Under the pieces are notes generated by a model. The model saw only the letters and a list, made by a program, of their open reading frames with translations, made no database searches and was not told where the DNA came from. Below, one piece after another: positions 9,912 to 20,827 of a stretch of DNA of 64,000 bases; the stretch's first letter is position 1; every line of letters starts with the position of its first letter. Location of the stretch: assembly GCF_002846205.1 (NCBI RefSeq), contig NZ_PHKV01000002.1:1-64000 (forward strand). The letters are read 5' to 3'. Source of the DNA: Xanthomonas prunicola. Its GTDB lineage: Bacteria > Pseudomonadota > Gammaproteobacteria > Xanthomonadales > Xanthomonadaceae. Made by a program: the position numbers and the translations under genes.

Positions 9912-11614
9912 GTGCGCAAGTCCCGCGCGAGCTGTTGCAGCTGCGCGAGGCAGTGCGACGCCAGCCCGGCGATTTCGTCGCCTGGTTGATGCTGGCCGAT
10001 GCCGAGCTCGGCATGGGCGTTACCGCTGCCGGCGAAGCCGCCGTGCAGCGCGCGCTGGTGCTGTATCCAGGGCATCCGGAAGCGGTGGCACGGTTGGGCC
10101 GGGTACGCTGGACGCAGCAGCGCCATGTAGAAGCCGCCACGTTGCTGCAGCAGGCCTCGGATCTGGTGCCGCAGCACCCGGGCATCGCCTTGTGGCTTGG
10201 GCATGCGCTCGAAGATGCAGGCCAAGCCGAGCAGGCGGCGGCCGCTTACACGCGCGCGCATCAGTTGCTGCCCGACGAGCCGTACATCGCCGCGCAGCTG
10301 CTCAACTGGCGCCGTCGTTTATGCGATTGGCGCGATCTGGATGTCTTGGCCGCGCAGGTCCGCAACGCCGTGGCGCACGGCGCAGCGGCGGTGGAGCCGT
10401 TCGCGTTTCTGAGCGAAGACGCCACTGCGGCCGAACAACTGGCCTGTGCCCGCACGCGTGCGCAGGGGATTGCCGCCTCCCTGCGCCCGCTGCCAGCGGC
10501 AACGGTGCGCAGCCGCGGCGCACTGCAGCTCGGCTTCGTCTCCAACGGCTTTGGCGCGCACCCCACCGGGTTGCTGACCGTGGCCTTGTTCGAAGCGTTG
10601 CAGCGCCGCCAGCCGGACATACAAGTGCATCTATTTGCGACCAGCCGTGACGATGGCAGCGAGATTCGTGCACGCCTGGCAACGGCGACGCGCATCCACG
10701 ACGTCACCACGCGGGGGCATCTAGCAACCGCGCAGCACATCCGCGACCAGGGCATCGATCTGCTGTTCGATCTGCGCGGCTGGGGCGGTGGCGGACGCCC
10801 GGAAGTCTTTGCGTTACGACCGGCACCGGTACAACTCAACTGGCTGGCGTATCCAGGCACCTCGGGCGCGCCGTGGATGGACTATGTGTTGGGCGATGCA
10901 TTTGCATTGCCACCGTCGTTGGAGCCGTTTTACAGCGAAAAAGTCCTGCGCCTGCCGCGCGTGTTTCAGCCCTCTGACACCTCGCGCACGGTTGCCGAGC
11001 CGCCATCGCGCGCGCAGTGCAGCCTGCCTGAGCACGGCGTGGTGTTGTGCTGCTTCAACAACAACTACAAACTCAACCCGCGCAGCATGGCGCGCATGCT
11101 GGCGGTATTGCGTGCGGTACCCGGCAGTGTGCTGTGGTTATTGTCGGGGCCGGGCCAGGCGGATGCGCGCTTGCGTGCGGCAGCACAGGCGCAGGGCGTG
11201 GATGCGCAGCGCCTGGTCTTCATGCCGAAATTGCCCCACCCGCAGTATCTGGCACGTTACCGGCACGCCGATCTGTTTCTGGATACGCATCCATACAACG
11301 CGCATACCACCGCCTCCGATGCGTTATGGGCGGGTTGTCCGGTGCTGACCACGCCCGGCGAGACGTTTGCCGCACGGGTGGCGGGTAGCCTCAACCAGCA
11401 CCTGGGGATGGAAGAGATGAACGTGGCCGACGACGCTGCGTTTGTGGCCAGGGCGATTGCGTTGGCGAGCGATGCGGATGCCTTGGGTGGCGTACGCGTG
11501 CGTTTGGCGGAGCAACGCCTGCGCAGTGGCGTTTTCGATATGGACAGGTTTGCTGATGATCTGGCCGCGCTGCTGCGTGGCGTTGCTCAGCGTAGTGGAT
11601 GGCTGGGGGTTTAG
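9908..11614 (+). CDS. TPR-containing GT41 glycosyltransferase (XcOGT-type O-GlcNAc transferase homologue)
   Basis: A 568-aa protein with N-terminal TPR repeats (about 20-135) and a two-lobed GT41/SPINDLY catalytic region. Length and numbering agree with the X. campestris OGT homologue whose structure is known. His218 lies in NGFGAHPTG and Lys388 in NNNYKLNP, the residues discussed as catalytic and UDP-contacting in that enzyme. Other motifs are [12 protein letters not shown] and [16 protein letters not shown]. It lacks a signal peptide and is therefore cytosolic. The acceptor protein is not evident. The ATG overlaps the prfA stop by 4 nt. Confidence 0.93.
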   Translation: MSAQVPRELLQLREAVRRQPGDFVAWLMLADAELGMGVTAAGEAAVQRALVLYPGHPEAVARLGRVRWTQQRHVEAATLLQQASDLVPQHPGIALWLGHALEDAGQAEQAAAAYTRAHQLLPDEPYIAAQLLNWRRRLCDWRDLDVLAAQVRNAVAHGAAAVEPFAFLSEDATAAEQLACARTRAQGIAASLRPLPAATVRSRGALQLGFVSNGFGAHPTGLLTVALFEALQRRQPDIQVHLFATSRDDGSEIRARLATATRIHDVTTRGHLATAQHIRDQGIDLLFDLRGWGGGGRPEVFALRPAPVQLNWLAYPGTSGAPWMDYVLGDAFALPPSLEPFYSEKVLRLPRVFQPSDTSRTVAEPPSRAQCSLPEHGVVLCCFNNNYKLNPRSMARMLAVLRAVPGSVLWLLSGPGQADARLRAAAQAQGVDAQRLVFMPKLPHPQYLARYRHADLFLDTHPYNAHTTASDALWAGCPVLTTPGETFAARVAGSLNQHLGMEEMNVADDAAFVARAIALASDADALGGVRVRLAEQRLRSGVFDMDRFADDLAALLRGVAQRSGWLGV

Positions 11615-11723
11615 ACGTTGGTTGTCAGATGCTGCATCGTCATGGTTTGCGCGAGATGGTGTGGGTCGCGGCGCGACATCTTTCGCCGGCACCAGTCAAG
11701 AGCGACAGATAAACATGGATGCT

Positions 11724-11840
11724 AGAGTCCCTTCTCCCATCGGGAGAAAGTGGCGCGTCGCGCCGGATGAGGGTAAGTGTGCGGCAGTAGCACTGGCTAA
11801 CCATACCCTCACCCCAACCCCTCTCCCGGCGGGAGAGGGG
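11724..11840. repeat. Xanthomonas intergenic palindromic repeat pair
   Basis: Two hairpin units sit between the GT41 gene and moaB. TTCTCCC-atc-GGGAGAA (11732-11748) is followed by GGCGCGTCGCGCC and GATGAGGG, then CCCTCACCCC and a 10-bp stem CCCCTCTCCC-ggc-GGGAGAGGGG (11818-11840). The outer TGAGGG/CCCTCA segments are also complementary, so the whole may fold as one structure. Such elements are scattered through xanthomonad genomes. It fills most of the 326-nt gap; no gene is seen there. Confidence 0.75.
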
Positions 11841-11940
11841 CTAACAGCAACACGTCGGTCAATGCCTGGCGGTTAGGCGCTGCGTGCAACTTCACACCGC
11901 GGCGCTGTACCCGGCCGTCCAGGCTCGCTAGGCTGCGTGC

Positions 11941-12459
11941 ATGCCTTCCGCTCTCGACTTCATCCCCCTGCGCCTGTGCGTACTGACCGTGTCCGACAGC
12001 CGCACGCTCGCCGATGACCGCTCCGGCGATTACCTGGCCGATGCCCTCACCCACGAAGGTCACGTTCTGCACGAACGTGCACTCTGCCCCGACGACCGTT
12101 ACCGCATGCGTGCGATCGTGTCCGGCTGGATCGCCGATGCGGTGGTCGACGGCATCCTGATCACCGGTGGCACCGGCTTCACGGGGCGCGACAGCACGCC
12201 GGAAGCGATCACCCCGCTGCTGGACAAGGTCATGCCTGGGTTCGGCGAGATGTTCCGCGCGATCAGCGTGGACGAAATCGGCACCTCCTCGTTGCAGTCG
12301 CGCGCGTTTGCCGGGCTTGCCAATCACAGCTTCGTGTTCTGCCTGCCCGGCTCCACCTCGGCCTGCCGCACGGCATGGGAAAAGATTGTGCGTGCGCAGC
12401 TGGATGCGCGCACCCAACCCTGCAATCTGGCGACACTGCGTCCACGTCTGGGCGAATAG
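11941..12459 (+). CDS. moaB: Molybdenum cofactor biosynthesis protein, MoaB/Mog family
   Basis: A 172-aa MoaB/MogA-fold protein, the family that adenylylates molybdopterin or assists molybdate insertion. Signature motifs are LTVSDSRTLADDRSGDYL, ITGGTGFTGRDSTPEA and FCLPGSTSACRTAWEKI. It begins with the ATG at 11941 and is followed 30 nt later by ppk2, probably in the same transcript. Whether it acts as MoaB or Mog cannot be told from sequence; moaB is the usual label for this shorter form. Confidence 0.92.
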   Translation: MPSALDFIPLRLCVLTVSDSRTLADDRSGDYLADALTHEGHVLHERALCPDDRYRMRAIVSGWIADAVVDGILITGGTGFTGRDSTPEAITPLLDKVMPGFGEMFRAISVDEIGTSSLQSRAFAGLANHSFVFCLPGSTSACRTAWEKIVRAQLDARTQPCNLATLRPRLGE

Positions 12460-12489
12460 CCTGCGCGCTCCATCGCTGTTGGAACACGC

Positions 12490-13272
12490 ATGTCGCACCT
12501 GAAACGCAAGGCTTACAAAACGTTGCTGGCGCCGATGCAATTGGAGCTGGTCAACATGGCGCGTTGGCTGCGCCACACCAACCAGCGTGCCCTGGTGCTG
12601 ATGGAAGGTCGCGACACCGCCGGCAAGGGCGGCGTGATCCAGACCATCGCCAGCCATCTGAACCCGCGCCAATGCCGTGTGGTGGCGCTGCCCAAGCCGA
12701 ATGATCGTGAAAGCACGCAGTGGTATTTCCAGCGCTACGTGACGCACTTGCCGGCGGCCGGCGAATTGGTGCTGATGGATCGCAGCTGGTACAACCGCGC
12801 CGGCGTCGAAAAGGTGATGGGCTATTGCACCGACGCGCAATACGACCTGTTCCTGGAGCAGACACCGCGTTTCGAACAGATGCTGGTCGACGACGGCATC
12901 CTGCTGTTCAAGTACTGGTTGTGCGTGGACCAGGCCGAGCAGGAAAAGCGTTTTGCCGAACGCCGCGAAGATCCGCTCAAGGGCTGGAAGCTGTCGCCGG
13001 TCGACCTGCAGTCACGCGCCAAGTACGACGACTACACCGCTGCGCGCGAACGTATGCTGGAAGCGACGCATACGCCCGATACACCGTGGACGCTGGTGGA
13101 TTTCAACGACCAGAAACGGGGCCGCTTGAGCCTGATCCGCGATTTGCTGGACCGGCTACCGGACACCGCAGTGCCCGATACGTTGGTGCAGCTGCCGCCA
13201 TTGCCCGGCAAGCTGCACAAGGAACGCTATGGCGTTCTGGAACCGATCGACGATTACGCCGCCCAATCCTGA
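12490..13272 (+). CDS. ppk2: Polyphosphate kinase 2
   Basis: A 260-aa PPK2 that transfers phosphate between polyphosphate and nucleoside di- or monophosphates. Walker A is MEGRDTAGKGGVIQTI and Walker B is MDRSWYNRAGVEKVMGYC; the lid region carries RFAERREDPLKGWKLSP. The compact single-domain form resembles class I PPK2. The 3' end overlaps the convergent membrane-protein gene by 19 nt. Confidence 0.94.
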   Translation: MSHLKRKAYKTLLAPMQLELVNMARWLRHTNQRALVLMEGRDTAGKGGVIQTIASHLNPRQCRVVALPKPNDRESTQWYFQRYVTHLPAAGELVLMDRSWYNRAGVEKVMGYCTDAQYDLFLEQTPRFEQMLVDDGILLFKYWLCVDQAEQEKRFAERREDPLKGWKLSPVDLQSRAKYDDYTAARERMLEATHTPDTPWTLVDFNDQKRGRLSLIRDLLDRLPDTAVPDTLVQLPPLPGKLHKERYGVLEPIDDYAAQS

Positions 13273-14483
13273 GAGAGTTCGTCGCTGGCCGCAGTGGCAC
13301 GCGGCAGCGGATGCAGGCCGGCCTGACGTTCGGCCTGCTCGGCCTGCAGCACCAACTGGCTCAGGCGCTGACTGAACAACTGCATGAAACCGCGATGCAG
13401 CGGGCGCATCGCCTCCATGTAGTCGACGTCATCGGCCTGCGCACCGAGCGGGCTGCAGGACGACAGCAACACTTCGTCCAGACGCAATGCGCTGTCGGGC
13501 AGGCGCACCAGTGCGGCACGGCGTAGCCAGTCGCGCATGCCTTGGCGGTATTCGGCGGCCAGGATGTAGGCCACTTCGACCTGGTCCAGGTCCACATCCG
13601 GGTTCCATGCCAGCACCTGGATCACCTGCGAACGCTCGTCCAGCATGCGGCCTTCGGCGACCAGCGCGTGCAGCTGCTGCAGCAGACGCCATTGCACGCC
13701 AGCGGCCTCGCGCTGGGCGGTCGGCATCGCTTCGATGGCCAGCGCCAGACGCCGGGCAAACAGCGCCGGCACTTCGGACAGCACGATCGGGCCGGCATCG
13801 GCACCGAGCAGGAAACGTTCGGTGCGCAGCGCAGCGGTGTCGGGCAGATAACCGTCCTGCAGCGGTCGCATCACGCCGTGGTCGAGCAGTGACAGCACCA
13901 CATCCAGCCAGTAGCGACGTTCCTGCTGCAGCGTGCGGTTGGCGGCGGCGTTGTGCCAGGCCTGGCGCAGATCGTCCAGGCGCACGATGCAGGACTGCGC
14001 ATCCAGCCCGTCCCACGGTGCGCGGGTGGCGTCGTTGGGGTCGAACGTTTCCGCGCTGAGCATGCCGCCGCCGAAGCGGTGCCAGGCTGCGCCGCGCTGG
14101 GCGCTGGCCGGGTCCGGCCTGGCCGCGGCGAACGGGGCTGCGGTGGCCGGACGCAGGAGCGCGGCATAGGCATCGGCCCACGAATCGGGCAGGCGTGCCG
14201 ACAACGGATAGCTCGCCGAGGGCTGACCCAGCCCCTGGCGTGCCAGACGCAGGCTCCAGACCACCGCGCCGACGACGATGCCGCCGAAGATCCAGGCCAG
14301 CAGCCAGCTGGTTGATGCCTGTTCGGGCTGCAGCACGCGGGTTTGCGGGTGCAGAAACAACAACCAGCCGCTGCCCAGCAGGACACCGAGATACAGCCAC
14401 GGTGCCAGCTGCGCCATCTGGCGGTTGCGGCGATGGGCGGGCAGGTCGTGCCCGTCGTTGCGGTCTTGAGATGGAGCGGCCAT
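13254..14483 (-). CDS. Hypothetical protein with two N-terminal membrane helices
   Basis: A 409-aa protein I do not recognise. A short Arg/Lys/Asp-rich cytosolic start precedes two membrane helices, LAPWLYLGVLLGSGWLLFL and WLLAWIFGGIVVGAVVWSL. The rest is a long soluble domain of about 320 residues rich in Leu, Ala and Arg, with no repeat or catalytic motif I can name. It ends with a tail-to-tail overlap with ppk2, which suggests the two genes have abutted for a long time. Homologues would be expected within Xanthomonadaceae. Confidence 0.8.
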   Translation of the reverse strand: MAAPSQDRNDGHDLPAHRRNRQMAQLAPWLYLGVLLGSGWLLFLHPQTRVLQPEQASTSWLLAWIFGGIVVGAVVWSLRLARQGLGQPSASYPLSARLPDSWADAYAALLRPATAAPFAAARPDPASAQRGAAWHRFGGGMLSAETFDPNDATRAPWDGLDAQSCIVRLDDLRQAWHNAAANRTLQQERRYWLDVVLSLLDHGVMRPLQDGYLPDTAALRTERFLLGADAGPIVLSEVPALFARRLALAIEAMPTAQREAAGVQWRLLQQLHALVAEGRMLDERSQVIQVLAWNPDVDLDQVEVAYILAAEYRQGMRDWLRRAALVRLPDSALRLDEVLLSSCSPLGAQADDVDYMEAMRPLHRGFMQLFSQRLSQLVLQAEQAERQAGLHPLPRATAASDELSQDWAA

Positions 14484-14568
14484 TACATTCCCCGTACACG
14501 CCTGATCGCGTTGACAGGGTTATCGGCGAGGCAATCCAACTCTGTTGGCCTGCTTCAGTGGCGCACGC

Positions 14569-14834
14569 TCATCCAGTTACAAAGTCTTCAGTCGGCGCAA
14601 CGGCGCACGGCGTGCGCGTCACCGCCTCGACCGTCGCGGCAGGGGGGCCCTGCCACAGCCATGCTTCCAAGGCCTCCAGCGCCGCCGCGCTGCCGGCGGC
14701 GACCACTTCCACGCTGCCGTCCGCCTGGTTGCGCGCATGCCCAACCAGGCCGAGTGCGACCGCGCGTTCGCGGGTGGAAGCGCGATACCACACACCCTGC
14801 ACCACCCCGCTCACCACGAAACGCGCCCCCTGCA

Positions 14835-14835
<1 letters not shown>
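14569..14835 (-). CDS. acyP: Acylphosphatase
   Basis: An 88-aa acylphosphatase that hydrolyses carboxyl-phosphate bonds. The phosphate-binding loop is GVVQGVWYRAST (catalytic Arg in YR) and the catalytic Asn lies in HARNQADGSVEV. The start overlaps the stop of the upstream TlpA-like gene by one base (TAATG), so the pair is coupled. Confidence 0.95.
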
Positions 14836-17769
<2,934 letters not shown>

Positions 17770-17993
17770 TCGGCGTGTCGAACAAACCATATGCACACCT
17801 GCGCGATGCAGCTGCGCATGCGTTTGGCTGAGGTGGTCAGCCGCGACCACCCCAACGCAGCCACGACACCAACTTCGATCATCGTCAGGCGAACGCGGCC
17901 GGCGATCGGGGTGGCATGCACACGCCTCCACTCTGGTCCCTGCGCGCCGTCCACGCCACCTGACGACGACTTGCAGGATTTCGGCTGCCGCTG

Positions 17994-19148
17994 TCAGTTT
18001 CCGACCAGCGTGGTCACGCTCTGCGGGTCGACATACAGCGAGGTCTTGCCGTTGACCACGCTGTAGTTGCCGCCGAACCCCACATTGAGTGTGCTTGAGG
18101 TGCTGTATTTGGCGAACTGAGCGGCAGCGCCGGACGGTAGCGTCAGATCCAGGCGCTGATGGCCGGTGCCGGTGTTGACCGCCACCAGCACCAGCTTGTT
18201 GTCCGGTGTGCGGTAGGCGGTGACGGAGACATCGGAATACGGGTGCTCGGTGGCGCCGATGCGCACCGATCCGGGACGCACGAAGCGTGCGAACTGCGAC
18301 ATCGCGTAGCCACGCTTGCTCACTGCGCCGTTTTCGCTGATCAACCCATAGCTGCGCCGGATGTACCACCAGACATAGGCATTGAAATTGGCCGCCATGT
18401 AGTGCTCGGTCATCCAGATCTGTTTGCCCTTGCTGCGCGCCAAGGCATAGTCGCGCGGCGTCGCGCCATACAGATGGCCGGCCACGATGGAGGTGGCCTG
18501 ATTGGCAGCGGCGTTGTTGAGGACCGGATCGGTGATGGAGAAGTTGAACCCCACCGACTCGCCGACAATGACCTTGAGGCTGCCGAACTTGCTGCCTTCG
18601 CTCACGAGGTAGTTGACGAAGTCGCTGCCGCTCCAGTCGGCCGACTCATAATCGGGATGCCAATCCGGCTCGTTTTGCAGGGAAATTGCGTACAGAGGCG
18701 CTCCCTTGCCAGACATGTAATTGGAGAAATCCAGCAGGTGCTGGGTGTAAGCGGCGTAGTAGCGCGGCAGCAGTTTGCCGCCATTGATCAAGCTGTTGTT
18801 GGACTTCATGTAGGCCGGCGGCGTCCACGGGCTTGCGAACACCAGCCCGCCCAGCGCACGCACGCGCGTCGCCGTGGGCACCTGGGCTGCCCAGCCTGAG
18901 CTGGACGGGTCGATACGCATGCGCAGGATCGACAGCCCGATCTGCCCGCTACCACTGCCATAGGCAAGATCCACCTGCGCTGGCGTCAGGTCGTTGATCC
19001 AGCCGACGCCATTCATGCCGCCGAAACCGCGCACTGTCTGGTAGGTCTGCGTGGGCGTGATCGTCACCGTCTGCGCGGCAACTGGGCCCGCAAGTAGCAC
19101 GGCCATCGCGCAGATGAGCGCGCGCAACATCGACAAGGGCTTTTTCAT
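17994..19148 (-). CDS. xynC: Secreted GH30 glucuronoxylanase with an apparent internal deletion
   Basis: The 384-aa precursor has a Sec signal (MKKPLSMLRALICAMAVLLAGPVAAQ). It is followed by a GH30 subfamily 8 barrel and a C-terminal beta domain starting near VRIGATEHPYSDV. The acid/base Glu160 lies in SLQNEPDWH and the nucleophile Glu248 in WMTEHY. Such enzymes cut methylglucuronoxylan in plant walls. Only about 7 residues separate WMTEHY from the NAYVWWYIRRSYG strand; characterised relatives have about 23 more, so a segment next to the active site seems to be missing. Activity is therefore uncertain. Confidence 0.9.
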   Translation of the reverse strand: MKKPLSMLRALICAMAVLLAGPVAAQTVTITPTQTYQTVRGFGGMNGVGWINDLTPAQVDLAYGSGSGQIGLSILRMRIDPSSSGWAAQVPTATRVRALGGLVFASPWTPPAYMKSNNSLINGGKLLPRYYAAYTQHLLDFSNYMSGKGAPLYAISLQNEPDWHPDYESADWSGSDFVNYLVSEGSKFGSLKVIVGESVGFNFSITDPVLNNAAANQATSIVAGHLYGATPRDYALARSKGKQIWMTEHYMAANFNAYVWWYIRRSYGLISENGAVSKRGYAMSQFARFVRPGSVRIGATEHPYSDVSVTAYRTPDNKLVLVAVNTGTGHQRLDLTLPSGAAAQFAKYSTSSTLNVGFGGNYSVVNGKTSLYVDPQSVTTLVGN

Positions 19149-19661
19149 GAGTGTCTCCGGGAAAGGGATGGCGACGGCAACGCTGCACCGACGGCCCGCC
19201 GACTATCGACCGCAGAAATGTCAAATCAATTTCTGTAATGTCTAATTGTTAAGTTAGTGACGTAGCACACGCACCCAGCGCAGTGGGGCAGTGCGTGGAT
19301 CACACTGCGTTTTGCGCTGCGGCATGCGGAAGCTGGGCGCTGGCGACGCGCAGGCAACGCGTTCAATGCCAGCTCTACGTGCACGCTGGCTCGGCGCACG
19401 CGGTACCTGGGCGGGGATGCGCGCAGCGTGCACAACGATCGCTGCGCCTCGAACGTGCAGTCACCCTTCCTCGTGTCGGCGTACGACTACGCCAAGGCAT
19501 CTCAATCGCATGCAGCGCCGCCACACCTTGGGCAACCAAGCGCAAGTCTCGACCACTCCCGTTCATTGCGATCGCCACCTGACTGCCAGCCTCCTGGCCG
19601 GGCGGTATCATGGCGACCCGCACGCGGCCTGCACCGCGTTTGCCCTACAGGATTCGTAGCA
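19149..19661. other. Long divergent intergenic region between xynC and the asparaginase-like gene
   Basis: This 513-nt stretch has no gene I can support. Near xynC it is AT-rich and carries the inverted repeat described separately at 19213-19235. It also carries a partial CRP/Clp-like site AGTGA-N6-ACACG at 19256-19271 (7 of 10 consensus positions). On the minus strand a TTGACA hexamer lies within the repeat region and could be a -35 for xynC. The rest is ordinary GC-rich sequence. Confidence 0.5.
19213..19235. promoter_or_regulatory. Candidate operator upstream of xynC
   Basis: A perfect 7-bp inverted repeat, CAGAAAT-N9-ATTTCTG, lies 65-87 nt upstream of the xynC start codon in the AT-rich promoter region. 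The symmetry suggests a dimeric regulator site. The cognate protein is unknown. Confidence 0.4.
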
Positions 19662-20147
19662 ATGGAAGACCTCCTGATCGTCACCACCGGTGGCACGATC
19701 GACAAGATCTACTTCGACGATAAATCGGACTACCAGATCGGCGACCCGCAGATCGGCCAGATCTTGAAAGAACTGGGCGTGACCTTCCGTTTTTCGGTGA
19801 TTCCGATCATCCGCAAGGATTCGTTGCACATCACCGATGCCGATCGCGAGCTGATCCGCGCCACCATCGCCGCCCAGCCCACCCGCCACGTGCTGATCAC
19901 CCACGGCACCGATTCGATGGTGGAGACCGGCAAGGTGCTGCAGACGATCACCGACAAGACCATCGTGATGACCGGTGCGTTGAACCCGGCGCGCTTCCGC
20001 GGCTCGGACGCCGAATTCAATATCGGTTGCGCAGTCGGTGCGGTGCAATCGCTGCCGGCAGGCGTCTACATTGCCATGAACGGCCGCATCTGGAATCCGG
20101 AAAAGGTGCGCAAGAACGTAGCCGCCAACCGCTTCGAATCGGTTTGA
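19662..20147 (+). CDS. Short asparaginase-domain protein (N-terminal half only)
   Basis: A 161-aa protein equivalent to the N-terminal domain of bacterial L-asparaginases. It keeps the TTGGTIDK loop with the candidate nucleophilic Thr and the second motif ITHGTDSMVETGK. Full asparaginases are about 330 aa with a second domain completing the dimeric active site, which is absent; the gene ends cleanly at FESV. It may be a distinct short family rather than a broken gene. It is followed 4 nt later by the YbaK gene. Confidence 0.82.
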   Translation: MEDLLIVTTGGTIDKIYFDDKSDYQIGDPQIGQILKELGVTFRFSVIPIIRKDSLHITDADRELIRATIAAQPTRHVLITHGTDSMVETGKVLQTITDKTIVMTGALNPARFRGSDAEFNIGCAVGAVQSLPAGVYIAMNGRIWNPEKVRKNVAANRFESV

Positions 20148-20151
20148 CGCC

Positions 20152-20625
20152 ATGAGCAAGGCCACCCGCGCGACCAAGGCATTGGAGGCTGTGGGCGTGC
20201 GTTACGTGTTGCACCCGTACGACTATCAGGCCGATGCCGATGCGAAGGGATTGCAAGCCGCACGTGCATTGGGCCTGCAGCCGCACACGGTGTTGAAGAC
20301 GCTGATGGCCTGGGTCGACGACAAGGCGGTCTGCGTGGTGATCCCATGCGACCGCCGGGTGTCGTTGAAGAAATTGGCCAGCGCCTACGGAGGCAAGTCG
20401 GCACGCATGATGGAGGTGGCCGATGCCGAGCGTCGCACCGGCTACAAGGTCGGCGGTATCAGTCCGCTCGGCCAGCAACGGCAAGCGCCAGTGCTGGTCG
20501 AAACCACCGCACTGGACGCACCCGCGCTATGGATCAATGCCGGCCAGCGTGGGTTGCTGCTGGAATTGCCGGGCGCCCAGCTGTTGCATGCACTCGCCGC
20601 ACGCGCGTGCGCACTGTGCGAGTGA
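20152..20625 (+). CDS. ybaK: Cys-tRNA(Pro)/Cys-tRNA(Cys) deacylase, YbaK/EbsC family
   Basis: A 157-aa trans-editing enzyme that hydrolyses mischarged Cys-tRNA(Pro). Hallmarks are the N-terminal helix with LEAVGVRYVLHPYDY, the conserved Lys in VLKTLMAW, and the GxxSPxG loop VGGISPLGQ. The length is typical. It starts 4 nt after the asparaginase-like gene and is probably translated from the same message. Confidence 0.94.
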   Translation: MSKATRATKALEAVGVRYVLHPYDYQADADAKGLQAARALGLQPHTVLKTLMAWVDDKAVCVVIPCDRRVSLKKLASAYGGKSARMMEVADAERRTGYKVGGISPLGQQRQAPVLVETTALDAPALWINAGQRGLLLELPGAQLLHALAARACALCE

Positions 20626-20827
20626 ATGCCTAACCACGGCGCACGCGTGCCTGCGCGCGCGTCACTCGCTCAGCATTCGACTCGCGCGATGCATCACGGT
20701 CGATCATCTGCTTGGACTTCGACACCCAGCCGATCTGACGCCACACTGCACGCATGCGCTGACGAGGGCCGCACTCCAGCGGTCATCAGCATCTGTCGGC
20801 GCGCCAGCAACACCGCGCCGAGGTCAC

